Source: Vandiemenella viatica
Taxonomy: Eukaryota; Arthropoda; Insecta; Orthoptera; Morabidae
Reading direction: 5' to 3'
NCBI GenBank assembly: GCA_031002005.1
Contig: JARYHS010006964.1
Location: forward strand, 5,022,001 to 5,086,000
Length of the DNA stretch: 64,000 bases
The notes beneath the pieces were generated by a model. It was not told the DNA's origin. It saw only the letters and a list, made by a program, of their open reading frames with translations, and did not search any database. A program made the translations under genes and the position numbers. Shown piece by piece: positions 45,360-58,640 of the stretch (the stretch's first letter is position 1; each line of letters starts with the position of its first letter).

Positions 45360-46606
45360 ACTCATTTTAGCATAAATGCCAACGTGATTCGTTTGAGAAG
45401 TGTGTCATAAATCAGTTGTATCGCCTTTCCAGGCAACATGCTCCACAACTGTTGCAACTGGTCCTTGACATGCTGGATATTTGCACTGGGAGCTGGTTTG
45501 ACACATAATTTATCTGGGATAGATCCAGTGACCTTGGTGGTCACAGGAGTACCTAAACATCAGACAGATAGTTCACAGAGACACGGGCATTGCACTGTTG
45601 AAAAAATGGTGCAGCGGGACTGTCGCATGAGATGTTACGCGTGAGGTAGCAGAATATCTATGACATACCGTTGTGTAGTCACAGTTCCGTCAATCACTAA
45701 CACATGTGACCTGAAGCTGATAATTCACCACAGTACGAGACCAGGAGTAACATCTCCGTGCTTCTCAAAAACATTGGAAGATTGGGTCCACTACCAGTGG
45801 TGGATCCAGGATTTTCGTTTGGAGGGGGCTTGACTCAGGGGAGGGTAGGCTTTATAGTCTCCTCGGATAATGCGTGCCGAAATAGGAGGGGGTCGACGAC
45901 AGCAATCTCATGGCAACATTTAATTTCCTATTGTACCGTTAAAAGAAAAGTAGAGCAAAAAAAAAAAAAAAAACGAAAAAAGATCTTCAAAATTACATAT
46001 CGAGGGAGGATCTAAATAGTTTTGTGGGGACTTCAGCCCCTTGACCCCCTCTGGATCCACCATTGACCACTAGCCAGGTCAGTCGCCGACGATGACCATC
46101 CGGGAAAGTGCAGAAATGTAATGTATTGCTGGACATAATGCAACATCGTTCATCAGCAGTCCATACCTTCCGGTCATAGCACCACTCCAAACGCAGGCAT
46201 TTGTGTTATGGTGTTAACGACAGCCTACGCATCGGACGGCATTTCCATAATCTGGTTGCTGCCTGTCTCTGACCAATGGTGTAGGACGATACAGTATGGT
46301 ACAGAGTGTATGCTATCCGTCTTGGATAGCAGGCGCAAATGTGAATCGGCTGCCATCTGCTTGATGCTCAATACGGCGATTCTCCCTTGTGGTGGTCAGA
46401 CGAGGACGACCGTAACTTTTTCGACGATTATACCTGCCGCAATATTGGGCCACTGTCATATTTGAATTCCTCAAAAATCTGTATATGGTTCGATTCCAAA
46501 TGACGGCCAAATGGAGATCCACAAAGAAGCCTCTTTCAAATTCTGTCAAGTGCTGATAATTCCATATTGCACGAGTACGTGGCATCTCCGTGTCCTTCAC
46601 GGTCAT
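45360..46606 (-). pseudogene. Tc1-like transposase relic, split by hAT MITE
   Basis: On the minus strand the N-terminal part (46606-46313) has two helix-turn-helix-like segments, HLTEFERGFFVDLHLAVIWN and RTIYRFLRNSN, then GRPRLTTTRENRRIEHQA, the GRPR linker of Tc1 transposases. The catalytic part continues near 46190-46080 (LEWCYDRKVWTADE, FPDGHRRRL). Past a MITE it continues near 45640-45480 (FFNSAM... and the DxxPxS-like region in damaged frames). It would bind the terminal repeats and cut and paste the element at TA. Stops and frameshifts make it inactive; terminal inverted repeats were not resolved. Confidence 0.8.
45795..46065. mobile_element. hAT MITE inside Tc1 transposase
   Basis: 271 bp with inverted ends cagtggtggatccagg and ctggatccaccattg. 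The flanks tccactac (45787-45794) and accactag (46066-46073) match at 6 of 8 positions, an aged hAT target duplication. It interrupts the Tc1 catalytic region, so it inserted later than Tc1. Confidence 0.8.
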
Positions 46607-46734
46607 CGCTTAATATCTGACGCTATTCATGCTCCTTATATACCAGACCTAGTGACAACATAAAACACTCATTTAAAAGTCCTCTGATGGTCATTCTATC
46701 TGTCACAGAGAACGACAACTTTAATTATTTATAT

Positions 46735-47270
46735 ACCCGCCGACGGTGTGCATGTGTGTGAAGTTACATTAACATCCAAAGATGTAATCTGGGTGCTTTC
46801 CGTCGATTCAAAACATTTTACATTCATAAATTTCTTTTGTGTTGGAAAACGAGGGAAGTAACTGGGGGACAAAACTGGTGAATAGGGTAAATGTTCCAAG
46901 AATTTGAATTTCACATCCCATCTTTCCCCATTGTCAAAGATTCTGGTTGGGCAGGCGTATCACCCATTTAAAAGATATTTTCTTTTGTTGTTCACGTCTT
47001 TTGGCATGAGTTTTTGCGAAACGATTTGTGTAATATTGGCCAGTTACTCTTTTATATTTTCCTTCAAGACAGCCAATACAAAGTATTCCCTTACATTCCA
47101 TAAAACCATGTCCTTGAACTCTCTAGCAGATTCAATCGATTGCACCTCTTTTTAGTGCAAATCCACTGTCTTTCACCCTCTGCATTAAATAGTGTTTAGT
47201 TTCTGGAGTGCAGTGGTTGACTCACGTTTCATCCGTAGTAACAAATCTGAACACAAAATTGATGATAAAA
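46735..47270 (-). pseudogene. mariner-type transposase fragment
   Basis: On the minus strand 46914-46729 contains EHLPYSPVLSPSYFPRFPTQKKFM, which corresponds to the mariner HPPYSPDLAPxDxHLF block carrying the third catalytic Asp (Asp here appears replaced). Upstream on the same strand near 47270-47230 a damaged VQICYYG-NVSQPLH stretch fits the FVTTDETWIHHF block, and near 47050 WPILHKSF fits the next region. Frames are broken throughout. It lies next to the Tc1 relic but is a separate family. Confidence 0.7.
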
Positions 47271-47274
47271 CTAT

Positions 47275-50015
47275 TAAAATATTAGTGAGAAATTAATTTT
47301 CACATTTTTAATGGTCAGCGTTTAACAAATCCAGCGTCCATCTTTGCCCAAGACTTTCCTGTATTAAAGCTTCTTCATATAAACTAACACATGGTTTACT
47401 AATAGGACTATCACCTTAATTATTTTGTACTTCTTTAAATCTCGATAGTAAAAAACAACCATGTGTGCTTTCTCGATATTCTCATTAGCAATTAATGTTT
47501 TGATCGACCTTCACGTCGTTTATCTTCAAGAGATGTACAACCACGTTTAAGGTCAGCCACTGATTATTTTACTATTCAAAATAAATGGACAGACGCTTTA
47601 CAAATCTTTAATGACATTAGATGAGTTTGGGAAAACCCTGAACCATTTAAATTGAAGAATTTTGCTACATCATGATAATCCAGTATATCCATATCAATAA
47701 AAAACACATAATACATTTACTTTTATCAATTAAAACAAGATCTTTTCACAAATCATATTAATACTGGATTTTTTGTTATTTTGAAACTTGTATATATATC
47801 ACCTAAAAATTTTAAGCCCATAGCAATATGTAATTCATCGTCAGTTTCTAGAATATCAAAGCAGCCACATAAACCAATGGTCTTCCATAGAGCACTATTC
47901 TTACTTCATCAGATCTTAATATCGTCACTAGAAAATGACCTATAAACAACTACCGTGTGACCTTCACATATATTACTTGCTATAGCTGGTCAACATAAAA
48001 CATTTGAAGCTGTTGAGGATAGTATCACAAACACTATCAGATTTCTTGGAACTTACTGTAAGCAGAATTATCTCTAGCCAAACTGAAATAAACTGAAGTC
48101 TGCACATTTTACCTAACTAATAAATGCCATGGTCCATAAGGAACTCTCTCAACAGACTTCTATTCAAAATTGACCATTGCAGAAATATTCTTGTTTGATG
48201 GGGATGCTAGGGATAGCCACCAGATATCACTTGTCCCTGTTGCGTGGCCCAGAACTATAACATGTTTACTTTTATATTATTATTAATATTATTATTATTA
48301 ATAATAAAATTTAGTATTTGAAGCTGGTTTTGATACTAAAACTGGAAAAATATAGTATTAAATGCCATTCAATGCCAGAGTAAGAAAGTCTAACACATTA
48401 AAGTGATTCTTATAAAGGTTCTGTTTAACCAACTGACATATGACAGGATGCTTTCTATGTGATGTGAAAGGACAGATGTAACGATCACTTTAACGTTAAA
48501 TACGCCCAAGCATCTAACTGCTAGCGACAACCAATAGAGTTAACATCAAAACGTCCAGTATAGCAAAGCAACTCCCACAGCTACAATTAGCCTTTCATCA
48601 AAGCAAACAAACAATGTATTTCTACGTTATGAAACAAATTAAATAATCAATGTAAAAAGCTCACGGACAAATAATAATCAGGATACATTATAATAAACTT
48701 GTGATAATAGCACCACATTGAGTTTAATTTATGATATCAACCAGGTCGCCATTTTGGTTCGTAGATACCATTTACAAATTGTACAAATCATACTATTAGA
48801 ATTGTTATACTATATTACAATGAACACATATTGTTACAAACAAATTATGTCTTTTGTACTTTTGTCCAATAGCTCAGTGGAGGTATTTATTGATATGTTC
48901 GAGCACTGACATCCTATCTCAAGTCGCTTATAGGTCATTAATAAGTTTTGATAAAGTACACGACCTTTATCTTCGACGGTTAGCACATTACCATTGAAGA
49001 TGTGCGACGACAGCTGCGTTGTCCGGAGATGGCTTGCAGGTGGTGAGATACTCTCTCGCAGTCGGGAACCGAACGCTCTTGCCTGCCAGATTGTACTCAG
49101 CGTCGGCTAATGTCAGGAACAGCGTCCAGGATAGCGATCAGAACCAGAGTACACCCTAGCCAAATGACGTAGTGCCCTGCCTATTACTGTGACTGGATGC
49201 TCCACTCTGCTGGGCATTGCCCTATGTGTCGCAACATTGCAGTGGCTGCAGCTGTTTATCTTTGTTGTCGCATCTGATCTGCCTCCTGGTAACGTTGTAT
49301 GAAATCATAAATGTATTCCCATAATTCATTTTTTTTAAAAACCACACAAATAGTTCACTGTACGCTTCGGCAGTAATACTTTAAATAAATCATTTAACTT
49401 TTATTCCTAAAGCAGACAAGATGTGAAACCGATTTGTGTGAAAAACCAAGTTTAGCTTAGACATTTTATGTGCTCCTTCGTCTGGAAAGGTGTGCTGTGT
49501 GTTAGTGAAATAAGCTGTTTTCCCCTGTGATTGTCTTTTTATTAATCTCTCGATCTCTGCAGGAAAAAAAAACAAACTTTATGATATGTTGCAAGGCTAC
49601 AAATGCTTTATGTTGGGCTAAATTTTGAATACTGATTGAGCCCACAGTCACTTTCTTAGAAACACAAATAAGTTCATTAAACAGAAAAAAAAGGTTCTTA
49701 TGCCGCGGTCGCCAGGTTTAGGTAAATTCCTCTCACCATAAGTCGTCACTTTAAGAAAAGTGTTCTCTTCCGAATCACAAATTTTAGTCATCACACGCTT
49801 ATATAAATCACTTCACTACTTTACTTGAGTCTGCCACAATTTCCAATCTGTTAGACCGAAATGTGCCTCCGCGCTAACAATCTCGTCCGGCGGTCAGAGA
49901 CAGACTGACTTACTATTACTCAAAGATATTACCTCGTTAACAAGCGTCGTCTGCCGCAGACACCTGGCGCAGACGCTTGTTATGTTACAACTGTTCACAA
50001 ATACCAAATCATATA
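47275..50015. other. No recognised gene
   Basis: AT-rich with an (att)n run near 48280-48305. A less AT-rich patch at 49000-49200 has a minus-strand hydrophobic frame (YVIWLGCTLVLIAIL) without a start codon or splice sites that I trust. Confidence 0.4.
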
Positions 50016-50017
50016 CC

Positions 50018-50225
50018 AAGCGTGGTTGGTGAGCACTAACTGTCTGGACTCGCATTCTGGAGGACGCGGTTTCGAATCCCAGTCTCGCCATCGCACTTTT
50101 GGTTTCCATGGTTTCCCCATATCGCTCCAGGTAAATGCTGTTTATATTTGCTATCGCAACTGCCCGTTCCGTGCCCCATGTTCTTTCCCTGCTCTAATGA
50201 CCTCTAAGTCGACAATGTGTTAAAC
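50018..50225 (+). mobile_element. tRNA-derived SINE, copy 3
   Basis: The head cgtggttggtgagcactaac and the B box cggtttcgaatcccag are tRNA-like. The following body (ccatatcgctccaggtaaatgct) and tctaatgacctctaagtcgac match the family body partly. The internal promoter looks better kept than in copy 2. Confidence 0.75.
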
Positions 50226-50229
50226 TATA

Positions 50230-51530
50230 AGCAAAAATTTAAAGGGCCAAATCATAATCTCTTGTAGTTTATATTACCTTATGTCGCTGTTTTGGATTAC
50301 TGAGTCTATGTAGTGTACACTAAACTCTAAGTCTGTTTTTTGGTTACAGGTGAAGGATGATATGGAAGTAGTGGACTTCCCAACGTATCCGGAGGTACCT
50401 ATATGGAAAGGAACAGCATTTCCATGAAGACGAGCTTGCGTATTATAACATACACTAGTGTAAGCCCGTGACAGTTTTTTGCGTCTTGTCAATGACGTGA
50501 TGTGTCTAAATACGAACCTGGCCTGTAATTCACTCTAAGGGTGAATAAAATAAAATTGTTGAACTTTAAGAACTCAGACGTATTAACATATGTATTATAC
50601 ACGATCGCTCTGTCGTATAATTGTTTCAATGGTCGTGGTTGGTAGACTCGAACTTTTCTGGCAATTAATTTCATAACAGTTGCTTAGTATTAAACTATGG
50701 ACATAACCTTGAATTTCTTCCATTGGTATCTATGGTCGCTATTAATTTGCGAGTGAAAGCTGGTGCGAGTCATCACCATTCTATGGGCAATAGTTATCGA
50801 TGTGAGAAGTGAGTGATCTTAGGAAATTATATAGAAGATTCACGAGACTTTCCTAGGGATCTCTACTTTATTTGAAACTTGTACTTTTCCGTCCTACTCA
50901 TAATTTATATTATTTATTCTTTTTTGCCTTCATTTATTGCATATTGCCCTTATTATCAACAGGTATAAGATACATATATATTAAACGTTAATGACGAAGA
51001 ATGAAGACCCATATTATATTTGTATATACGTATTTACAATAAGTAAATATTTTCATCCCTCTGTTTAATTTACTACCTTGTCTTCCTTCAACTAATTGCA
51101 AGCGATTCAATTGAAACCATATTTTAAAACTTCTTATTAACAGATTTTACATTTATCATACTCTAAAAGTCATACACTTTTTTTAATCGTTCTATAATAA
51201 TCAACGGGGTCTGACATCGATGCTATTTTCGTATTTTTTAAAAACACGAAAATCTCTTCTCATTCTTTGCTGCTGGTTACTCTCAGCTCCCATTACTCTT
51301 AGCTGCCTTTTTCTTAAAAACAAACTGTCTTAATTTTTTATACCTTTCTCTTCCATTAAAACAATACCGTTATCATTTATTTGATCTGATTCCTATTGTA
51401 GTAGGATCGTTATAGTATGAATTGTAGTTACTCATTTTACATTAATTCACGCAGCGCTTTTTGATTACTGACAAAACTAACTATACTTCCTGCAAATTTG
51501 AAGTGCGAAAATAAAGCGCACAGTGTTGTT
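50230..51530. other. No recognised gene
   Basis: AT-rich sequence without domain-bearing frames. Confidence 0.4.
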
Positions 51531-51539
51531 GCTCTAGAG

Positions 51540-51863
51540 CAGGGTTTCTCAAAGTGGGGCACGCAAACCCCTGGGGGGCTCGCAACAAGATTTACGTTAT
51601 GGCGGCCGACTGGGTATCTCGATAGTGTAACACACAACATAGTGAATTCAGAGTGAAAATGAGCAATATTTCTCCTAAAATCGACTCCATTTGCGACAGG
51701 AAACGAGACCATCAATTCAATTAATTAATAACGTATTGACTTTATAACTTTTTGTAATAAACATTAGTTATTTTGTCAAAATTAAAATGCCAGATTTTTA
51801 AAGGGTGTTAAAGTTTGGGAAATGTCATAGGTGCACGCGGAGCTATGAGTTTGAGAAACCTTG
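51540..51863. mobile_element. hAT MITE
   Basis: 324 bp with inverted ends cagggtttctcaaa and tttgagaaaccttg. Target duplication ctctagag (51532-51539) and ctttagag (51864-51871), 7 of 8 matching. The cagggtttctcaaa end is a common hAT terminus. No transposase. Confidence 0.9.
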
Positions 51864-51874
51864 CTTTAGAGGAT

Positions 51875-53940
51875 CCTTTAACGGGTTCTTCAGTTTCATT
51901 AGCAGGAGGCATAGATTATTGGCTTACACGTCTAGCACGACATTTTGTTTCTGGAGCATGAAAGAATGAAATTACACAATAGATGGAACTGATGGTGTTA
52001 TTTTTCAGATTAAATCTTTTGTGGTATGTGTGTGATTTCTCTCCCCTTTGACAGGCCGCTCTGCATTATTCCGATGTATTTTAAATATATGTAGATTATG
52101 TGTGGTACATCGTTCAACTAAAATAATACCGTGGAAATGAAATCCCTGCATGTTATCGTCGCTGTTCTATATCTGATACATAGTAAATACTTTGTTTTGT
52201 GTTTTGATGAGATGGAAGGTTTGGATCCACGCCATTGCTTGAGAAAAAAATTAACTGATGCATTAATCAAATACTACAATGACATGTGTGAATGATTATA
52301 TAGAATGTTGAACAACAAAAAGTTAATGAGCTTTTCTCTTTCAAAAATTTGCATCTTCTAGTAATCGAAGTCTTGAAACTTTGAAATTAATGAATGTTTA
52401 TCGTCATAGTATGATTGTCTAAGTTATTAGTTACAATATAATTTCTATTTTCTATTTACAAATTCCAAATCTCTGTAACATCGTCTGGGTCAATCACTGA
52501 TCACAATGAGTTATGCTAATTGTTATTCACAGTTGGAGAGTTATCGATCATTAGAGTATACACAACCTGGGCGGTGAAGTTACCTGATTTTGGTATAGCA
52601 TTCATTTAGTCTGGTTGGTCTTTCATTTCTTGATGAGAATAATCCAACTTTTAACATGCTCACATAATCTACGAGCATCTATGACTAGCTTCATAGTGTT
52701 ATTGTTAATATAAGTTGTGAAGGAAATTATTCGCTATTTTGCAATAATATTTGAAAGATTTAATAGTGCATGTTGAAACGTGAAACCATATTATGACTGC
52801 CGGTTTGTCGTATATTCGAATTTAACAATAGTTTATTGACAACCTAAGCCTTATTTTTATAACTGTAATGTAGTTAGCAACATAATATTGCTTCATGCTT
52901 TAACCATAACCTTGTCCTGCAAATTTACATGTTATATAAATAATATGTCTTTTGTGTATATAACAGCATGGCCTGTGAAGTAAATTTATTTTACAGCATA
53001 TGGTACAATTTTATATTTTTAGTTTCAAGAAATGTTTCAGTAGTACTTTATTTTCTGTTGTTAGCAATTTCCGTGTGTGCAGAGTATGGTGTTAAAATGA
53101 AACTTTGAGAAAGTTACCGCCAGTGTTGGCAAATGAAAACTGTTGTTAAATAAACTGGAAAGATAAATATTTTGTATTGCTTAATTAAATAATTTCAGTG
53201 GTTCTTACAAAAATTTAATGAATCGGTGAGTTGGAAGGGGTGTTTTAATAAAGGATTCGCTATTAAGATTAGATATGTAGATAATTGATAAATGCATATG
53301 AGACAAATATGAGTTAGTAAATATGAATTACTATTCTTTGCAACAGCGTGTCTTTACTGCCAAACATTGATATCAAAGTAGTGAAAGTTTGGTTGATTTT
53401 ATTTCCCTTTCCATTTTTCAAATTACCAAAAACCTGTGCGTTATGCGTATTTTCCAATTTTAATTTCCTATATAAAAATGTTATAGAATCATATATTCCT
53501 ATTTAAAAAGTTTTTTTTCTAGAACTGTGTTATGAATCTATATTCTTAAAACATGGACTCATAGTATATTGGTAAATAATGACGATTCAGTTTTAATAAA
53601 TACTATACAAGGTGTGCCAGATATTATTTTCTATAGTTTCTATCCATATCAAGGCATTAATTCAGAGTCTAGCCGATTTCAGGAAACGACATTCTTTTGA
53701 ACTAGTCACCTGTGCAAACGTCAACGGTAACTCATTACTTTAAGTTCGTCGTTGAGTGGCAAGGAACAGCTGGTACTGGCATAGTACCAATTCAGTGCAG
53801 CAGGTTTGTAGTCCAACAGATAGCGGCCCTACCATATGACCCAGCGTGCTTGGCTGAGCGGTATTATGACCTCCGCTCTCTAGAAATACTCTATATATGC
53901 CGCAGCCATTTACCGCTATGTTCAGTCAGATTCAATTGTC
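51875..53940. other. No recognised gene
   Basis: AT-rich sequence; no clear exon or bounded repeat. The stretch 53700-53940 is less AT-rich and could be 5' UTR or an upstream part of the exon candidate at 54005. Confidence 0.4.
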
Positions 53941-54004
53941 TCCCTGGTGTCCAGTATTTGGAGAAATTTCTGCCTGGATAGTGGCGCTTTTGTTTTGGTG
54001 GTAT

Positions 54005-54082
54005 ATGGACTGTTTTGAATCCAAGCTAAAGAAAAACGCTAATGTCAGCAGTAACGAAATGAGGCAAAAATTTAAAGCACAG
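54005..54082 (+). CDS. Candidate exon with strong splice donor
   Basis: ATG 54005 opens 26 codons (MDCFESKLKKNANVSS...KAQ) and ends at cag|gtaagt (donor GT at 54083-54084), a near-ideal donor, in phase 0. The frame is also open upstream from an acceptor-like ttgtctccctggtgtccag ending near 53958, giving a hydrophobic GEISAWIVALLFWWY segment before the Met that could be a membrane span. So the exon may be an initial exon or an internal one of about 125 bp. The peptide is not recognised; two hAT insertions lie just downstream. Confidence 0.4.
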
Positions 54083-54186
54083 GTAAGTCCTGTGTCTTGT
54101 GAACCTGATCTGTTATAATTCAATAAAGACAAATTCCTGAATTTTTTGGAGTTTGGAAAAGGAAAATATATACAGTAACCGACGTG

Positions 54187-54405
54187 CAGAGACGGTTCTA
54201 CAAATTTTCTGAGCTGGAGCAAAAACTTGAGATTGCCGCCCCTTCAGACATGAATTTGCCACCTGAGGTAGTACAGAGATATTATTAGATTTTACAGCCC
54301 CGTGAACTTTGCCACTAGGGCCCCCTCAAACATCATTTTTCCGGCCTCCATAAGTTGCCTCCTGGGGCCAGTGAACCGGTTTGACTCCCCTTAGATCCAG
54401 CACTG
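54187..54405. mobile_element. hAT MITE, 219 bp
   Basis: Perfect 8-bp flanking repeat ccgacgtg (54179-54186 and 54406-54413). Ends cagagacggttctac and the inverse of tagatccagcactg. The interior repeats gccgcccctt, ccacctgagg and gggccccctc words, as in other zinc-finger (TTF)-type hAT relatives. Confidence 0.93.
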
Positions 54406-54999
54406 CCGACGTGTAGTTAAGAAAACATTCCTTCATTTCCTACATGTAGTCAGAGGTGGCTCTAGCAAGTTTTTCAGGTGGTGCGAGATCTCATTGTGGC
54501 ACCCCAAATGTGCAGTTGCTTATTCGTGGTAAAGGTGTCCCTATAGACAGAATGAACATAACACATTTGTTACATCCTACTAATGTAATAAATGTAAATC
54601 TTTGTATGCTTTGATGTTTTTATTGTTTCACGTGGAAACTGCATAACGGCTTAGGATTTAATTTGGATTATTGTATTGGCTATCTACTTTTATCGCGATC
54701 AAAAACGTAGTTCCCATGGGATTCAAATACGAATAAGTGTATGAATGCGTTATGAATTCCATTTGATCAAAGCCGCTGGCAGAAGATAGTCGTTATACAT
54801 TAATAACTCAAACCTCAGAAAGATTAGCATAGGATAACAGCGATATGAACAAGAAACAACAGTAAAAAGGAAAGTTTTATTTGAGCTGCTATCGCGTACA
54901 CACTACACAATGTTCATATCACGTATATGTCAAATTCACATAGTTTTTTATTATTTTTTTTAAACAAACAAATGAGGAAATAAAATCATAACTAAAAGC

Positions 55000-57070
55000 C
55001 CTAGATTGCCATCTTCCTCACTTTTGTCCTTGGGCAATATTATTTTCTATAGATACACTTTCAAGATTTGACAGTCTATCTGTGTTTACCGTAAATAGTT
55101 TTGATAAGTTTTAATTTACTGAAACTTCAGTTTCCTTTAGCGACAGTTACAGGTATGGTTGACAAAATTCGAAGTGCTGTTCAAAATCGGAAATATATCC
55201 TGCCAATCATTTTGTTTCATAAGTTGAACTTCTATTAAATCTGTTGATTCGATCCCCATCAACAGTAGTTTCACTTAGAACGTCCCTCAATCAATTCACA
55301 ACCAAATATGTCACATTTTTCTCCAACAGTTAAACTTATTTGTAAATCAGCACAGAATTATTCCCAATTCTGATTTTGTAGGAATTGTTTTGATAATGTG
55401 TATGAACGACACTGTATAATTAAATTTGTATTGTTGTGTAAATTGGGTGACCAACGCATTCTCAATTGTATCGATCATGTGACATAACATGTTCATTGCA
55501 AACAATTCTTCTGGATCTGTTGCTGTCTCATCTATGGCCTCATACAAAAAAAAATCTCTACTTTGTTCGGTATCTGACTGGATTAGTAATAGTATGTGTT
55601 CCAGTCTTAGAAGCAATTTCTCTAGCTGTTATCAGAGCAGACGAATAACCCTGGTGCTCTTTCTCAAATTCCGAGATGTTTTCCAGCAATTGTGAAGCGT
55701 TTTATAAATCCACTTTCAGTCTGCATAGCCTTGCTTAGAACAGTTACTTGAAACATTGTATTATACCAAGTCACCATTGTAACTATGAACTCAAATTGCT
55801 ACATGATCTGGCCAGGGACAAGGTCTCTGTTGCTGTAATTGAATAATTCATTTCTAGAAGGTCGTCTCGAACCGAAGAATAGTGATAAGGAAATACAAAA
55901 TACAGCGAAGCTAGAAACTCATTTCTCAAAACAAGTTTGGATACCATTTCCATTGCTTTTTTGATCGAGAGAGTAAAATACATATTTTTAAAAGAAATCT
56001 GGACAAGGAAACCGATTTAACTTATGTTTTGGTGGCACCTGCTATTACCAAATTTAATGAAAGCTACACATATTAAAAAATGATCAAAGATATTGGTTCA
56101 GAATTCTGCTTTGGACACTTGTTTCTTCCTGTCATACTGGATAAATTGTCATATCTTTGGCCTCGAAAATCGTTCATACCCAAATCGAACTTTTGAAAAG
56201 TATCTTCGATACATAGGCCAGTGAGTCCAGCTCCCGGAGAGTCACTTTCCGGCTTGTAAAAGCAACGAAACGCTCACGCCCTTGGGCTTCGTCTTTATTA
56301 GTGTAAATAAAAACAATATAAAAGATAATTGTTCGACGCGACTGAAATCAGGAGGTCAATTCAGTGTGGTGGAAAAGTATTTAGATGAATTTTTATTACG
56401 AACATCTTTCGTTTTGAATACGTTTGCCAAAATAATAGACATTAGTCTCCTTATTAGCTATACGGCGGAAATGCTCCATCATCACAGGGTTATATTTTCC
56501 TAGCAGTTGCAACATACCCAGGACGTTACTATCATTAGAAGTATTTAGTGTTTCAGATCCAAAGCTTCCTCTGAACAAGAAAATATTGCATGTAAAACAA
56601 ATACATCCATTCGAGGATTGCAAATTGAATCAACGCTTCAATCCCGCTGAACATGATGCAGTGGTGATTTGAGGAATTTTCGTGAGTTATGAGACGCTCT
56701 GATAAGTAACTCCAGTCATCTAATCATTCTTTTCCCAAACAAGAGTGAGATTTTCTGTTGAATAAACAACAGAAAGAACAATATACTTTATCTACAGATT
56801 TGAAGTAAATAAGCCATCTTCTGTTATAAGTTTCTCCATTTGGCATTGCTCTTTGAAATGCGTATTTGAAAAATGACATAGATGATTTTTTTCTTGGATT
56901 TTTCCGTTGCCGGAATAATAATTTCATCTTCCGGCTGCAGAGTCAAAGAGCGACAATTTTCAAATATCGTCATAAATTGTACTTTGAAAAGGCGACGGTG
57001 GTGGTATATCAAGTATACCCCATCATATATATTATTTGTATAAGGTGTTTTCTTGTCACATGCCATTATC
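55000..57070 (-). pseudogene. hAT transposase with TTF-type zinc finger, broken
   Basis: The enzyme would bind the element ends and cut and paste it. On the minus strand 56927-56724 reads NGETYNRRWLIYFKSVDKVYC followed by CCLF, the TTF-type zinc finger. Near 56560-56400 NVLGMLQLLGKYNPVMMEHF and ETNVYYFGKRIQNE match the DUF4371 region. The segment 55983-55783 fits the end of the catalytic core. Near 55160-55110 the C-terminal dimerisation motif PVTVAKGN-SFSKLK (usual wording LPVTVASAERSFSKLK) is present with a stop inside. Frames change repeatedly, so it is inactive. Confidence 0.85.
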
Positions 57071-58590
57071 TCCCTTCATACTTAACCGAAATCAATGAAT
57101 AAGGTGTCATTTTAAAGTTTATGGTCTTCATTTTGGTCACATCATATTATAAGAAAGGAATTTTTCGGAATTTGACCCTTAAAGGGCAGAAAGTCAATAT
57201 TTCTAAAATCCAATTTCTTTTGTGTTACGAATCATTTATCTCCCTGGATACCTATTTGAAATCGTCTATTAAAGTATGATTTTTAAGATTAAGATCTCCG
57301 CTTTGGTGACATCATATATTAAGACAGGAATTTTTTGGAATTCGACCCTTAAAAAGCTAAAGTATCAATATTTCTGCAGTGTCAGGAGCCATTTATCTCC
57401 CTTTATATCCATTCAATATAGATAAATGAGGTATCATTTTAAAGACTAAGGTCTCCGTCGTGACCCTTATAGGGCAAAATTACCATTATTTCCATAATGT
57501 ATAATTTTCGTCAGGAGCTATTTATCTCCCTTGATATCTAACCGAAATTGAGAAATGAGGTATTATTTTAGTAACTAAAGTCTCCACTTTGGTTTAACCA
57601 TATTTAAAAAAAAAAAAAGAATTTATCGGAATTCAACCACTAAAGGGCAAAATAATTAATATTTTTACAATGCATTTTTGTGTCACGAGCCATTTATTTC
57701 AATTAATATCTAACCGAAATACGTAAATGGGGTATCATTCTAAAGATTAAGGTCTCCGCAAATCATATTTTAAGAAAGGGATTTTTCTGAATTCAACCAC
57801 TAAAGGGCAAAAATATCAGTATTACTAACATGCGCTTTTGTGCCTCGAGCCATTTATCTCCCTGGATATCTAACCGAAACCGATAAATGAATCAGCATTA
57901 TGAAGAATAATGTCTCAGCTTTGGTGACATCATATATTACAACGTATTTTTGTTTCACGAGCCATTTATCTCCATTAATATCTAACCGAAATAGATAAAT
58001 GAGGTATCATTCTAAAGACTAAGGTGTCCTCTGTGGTCACATCATTTTTTAAGAATGGATTTTTTACATTTATTCCTTAATGGGAAAAAATATCAGTATT
58101 TCTAAAATGCGATTTTTGATTCTTGAGTCATTTATCTACCTCGATACTTAAATAAAATTGATAAACGAGGTATTATTTTAAATACTAAGATATTCGGTTT
58201 AGTCAAGCCATATTTTAAGAATGGAATTTATCAAAATTGAACTCTTAAAGCGCAAAAATATCAATATTTCTACAATGCAATTTTCTGTCACCATCCATTT
58301 ATCTCTCTTGACACTTAACCGAAATCGATAAATGAGGTATCATTTTAAAGATTAAAGTATCCGTTTTGTTCATTTCATATATTTTAAGAAAGAATTTTCT
58401 CCAATGTAAACCCTTAAGGGGCAAAAATATCATCATTTCAAAAACTTTTTTCTACCTAACTTGATGCCGAAATCCATAAATGAGGTATCATTTAAAAGAC
58501 CAAGGTGTCCGTTTTGGTCACACCATGTTTTATAAAAGAAATTTCTTGGAATTTGCCCCTTAAAAGGCAAAAAAATCAATACTATTTCTA

Positions 58591-58640
<50 letters not shown>

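Noticed and set aside
49140..49210. Signal-peptide-like exon (YVIWLGCTLVLIAIL) on the minus strand
   Set aside because: No ATG in frame nearby, and a stop follows shortly; no trusted splice site.
50018..50095. True tRNA gene
   Set aside because: A- and B-box-like sequences are there but the cloverleaf is not complete and the segment continues into a repeat body shared with other copies, so it is a SINE head.
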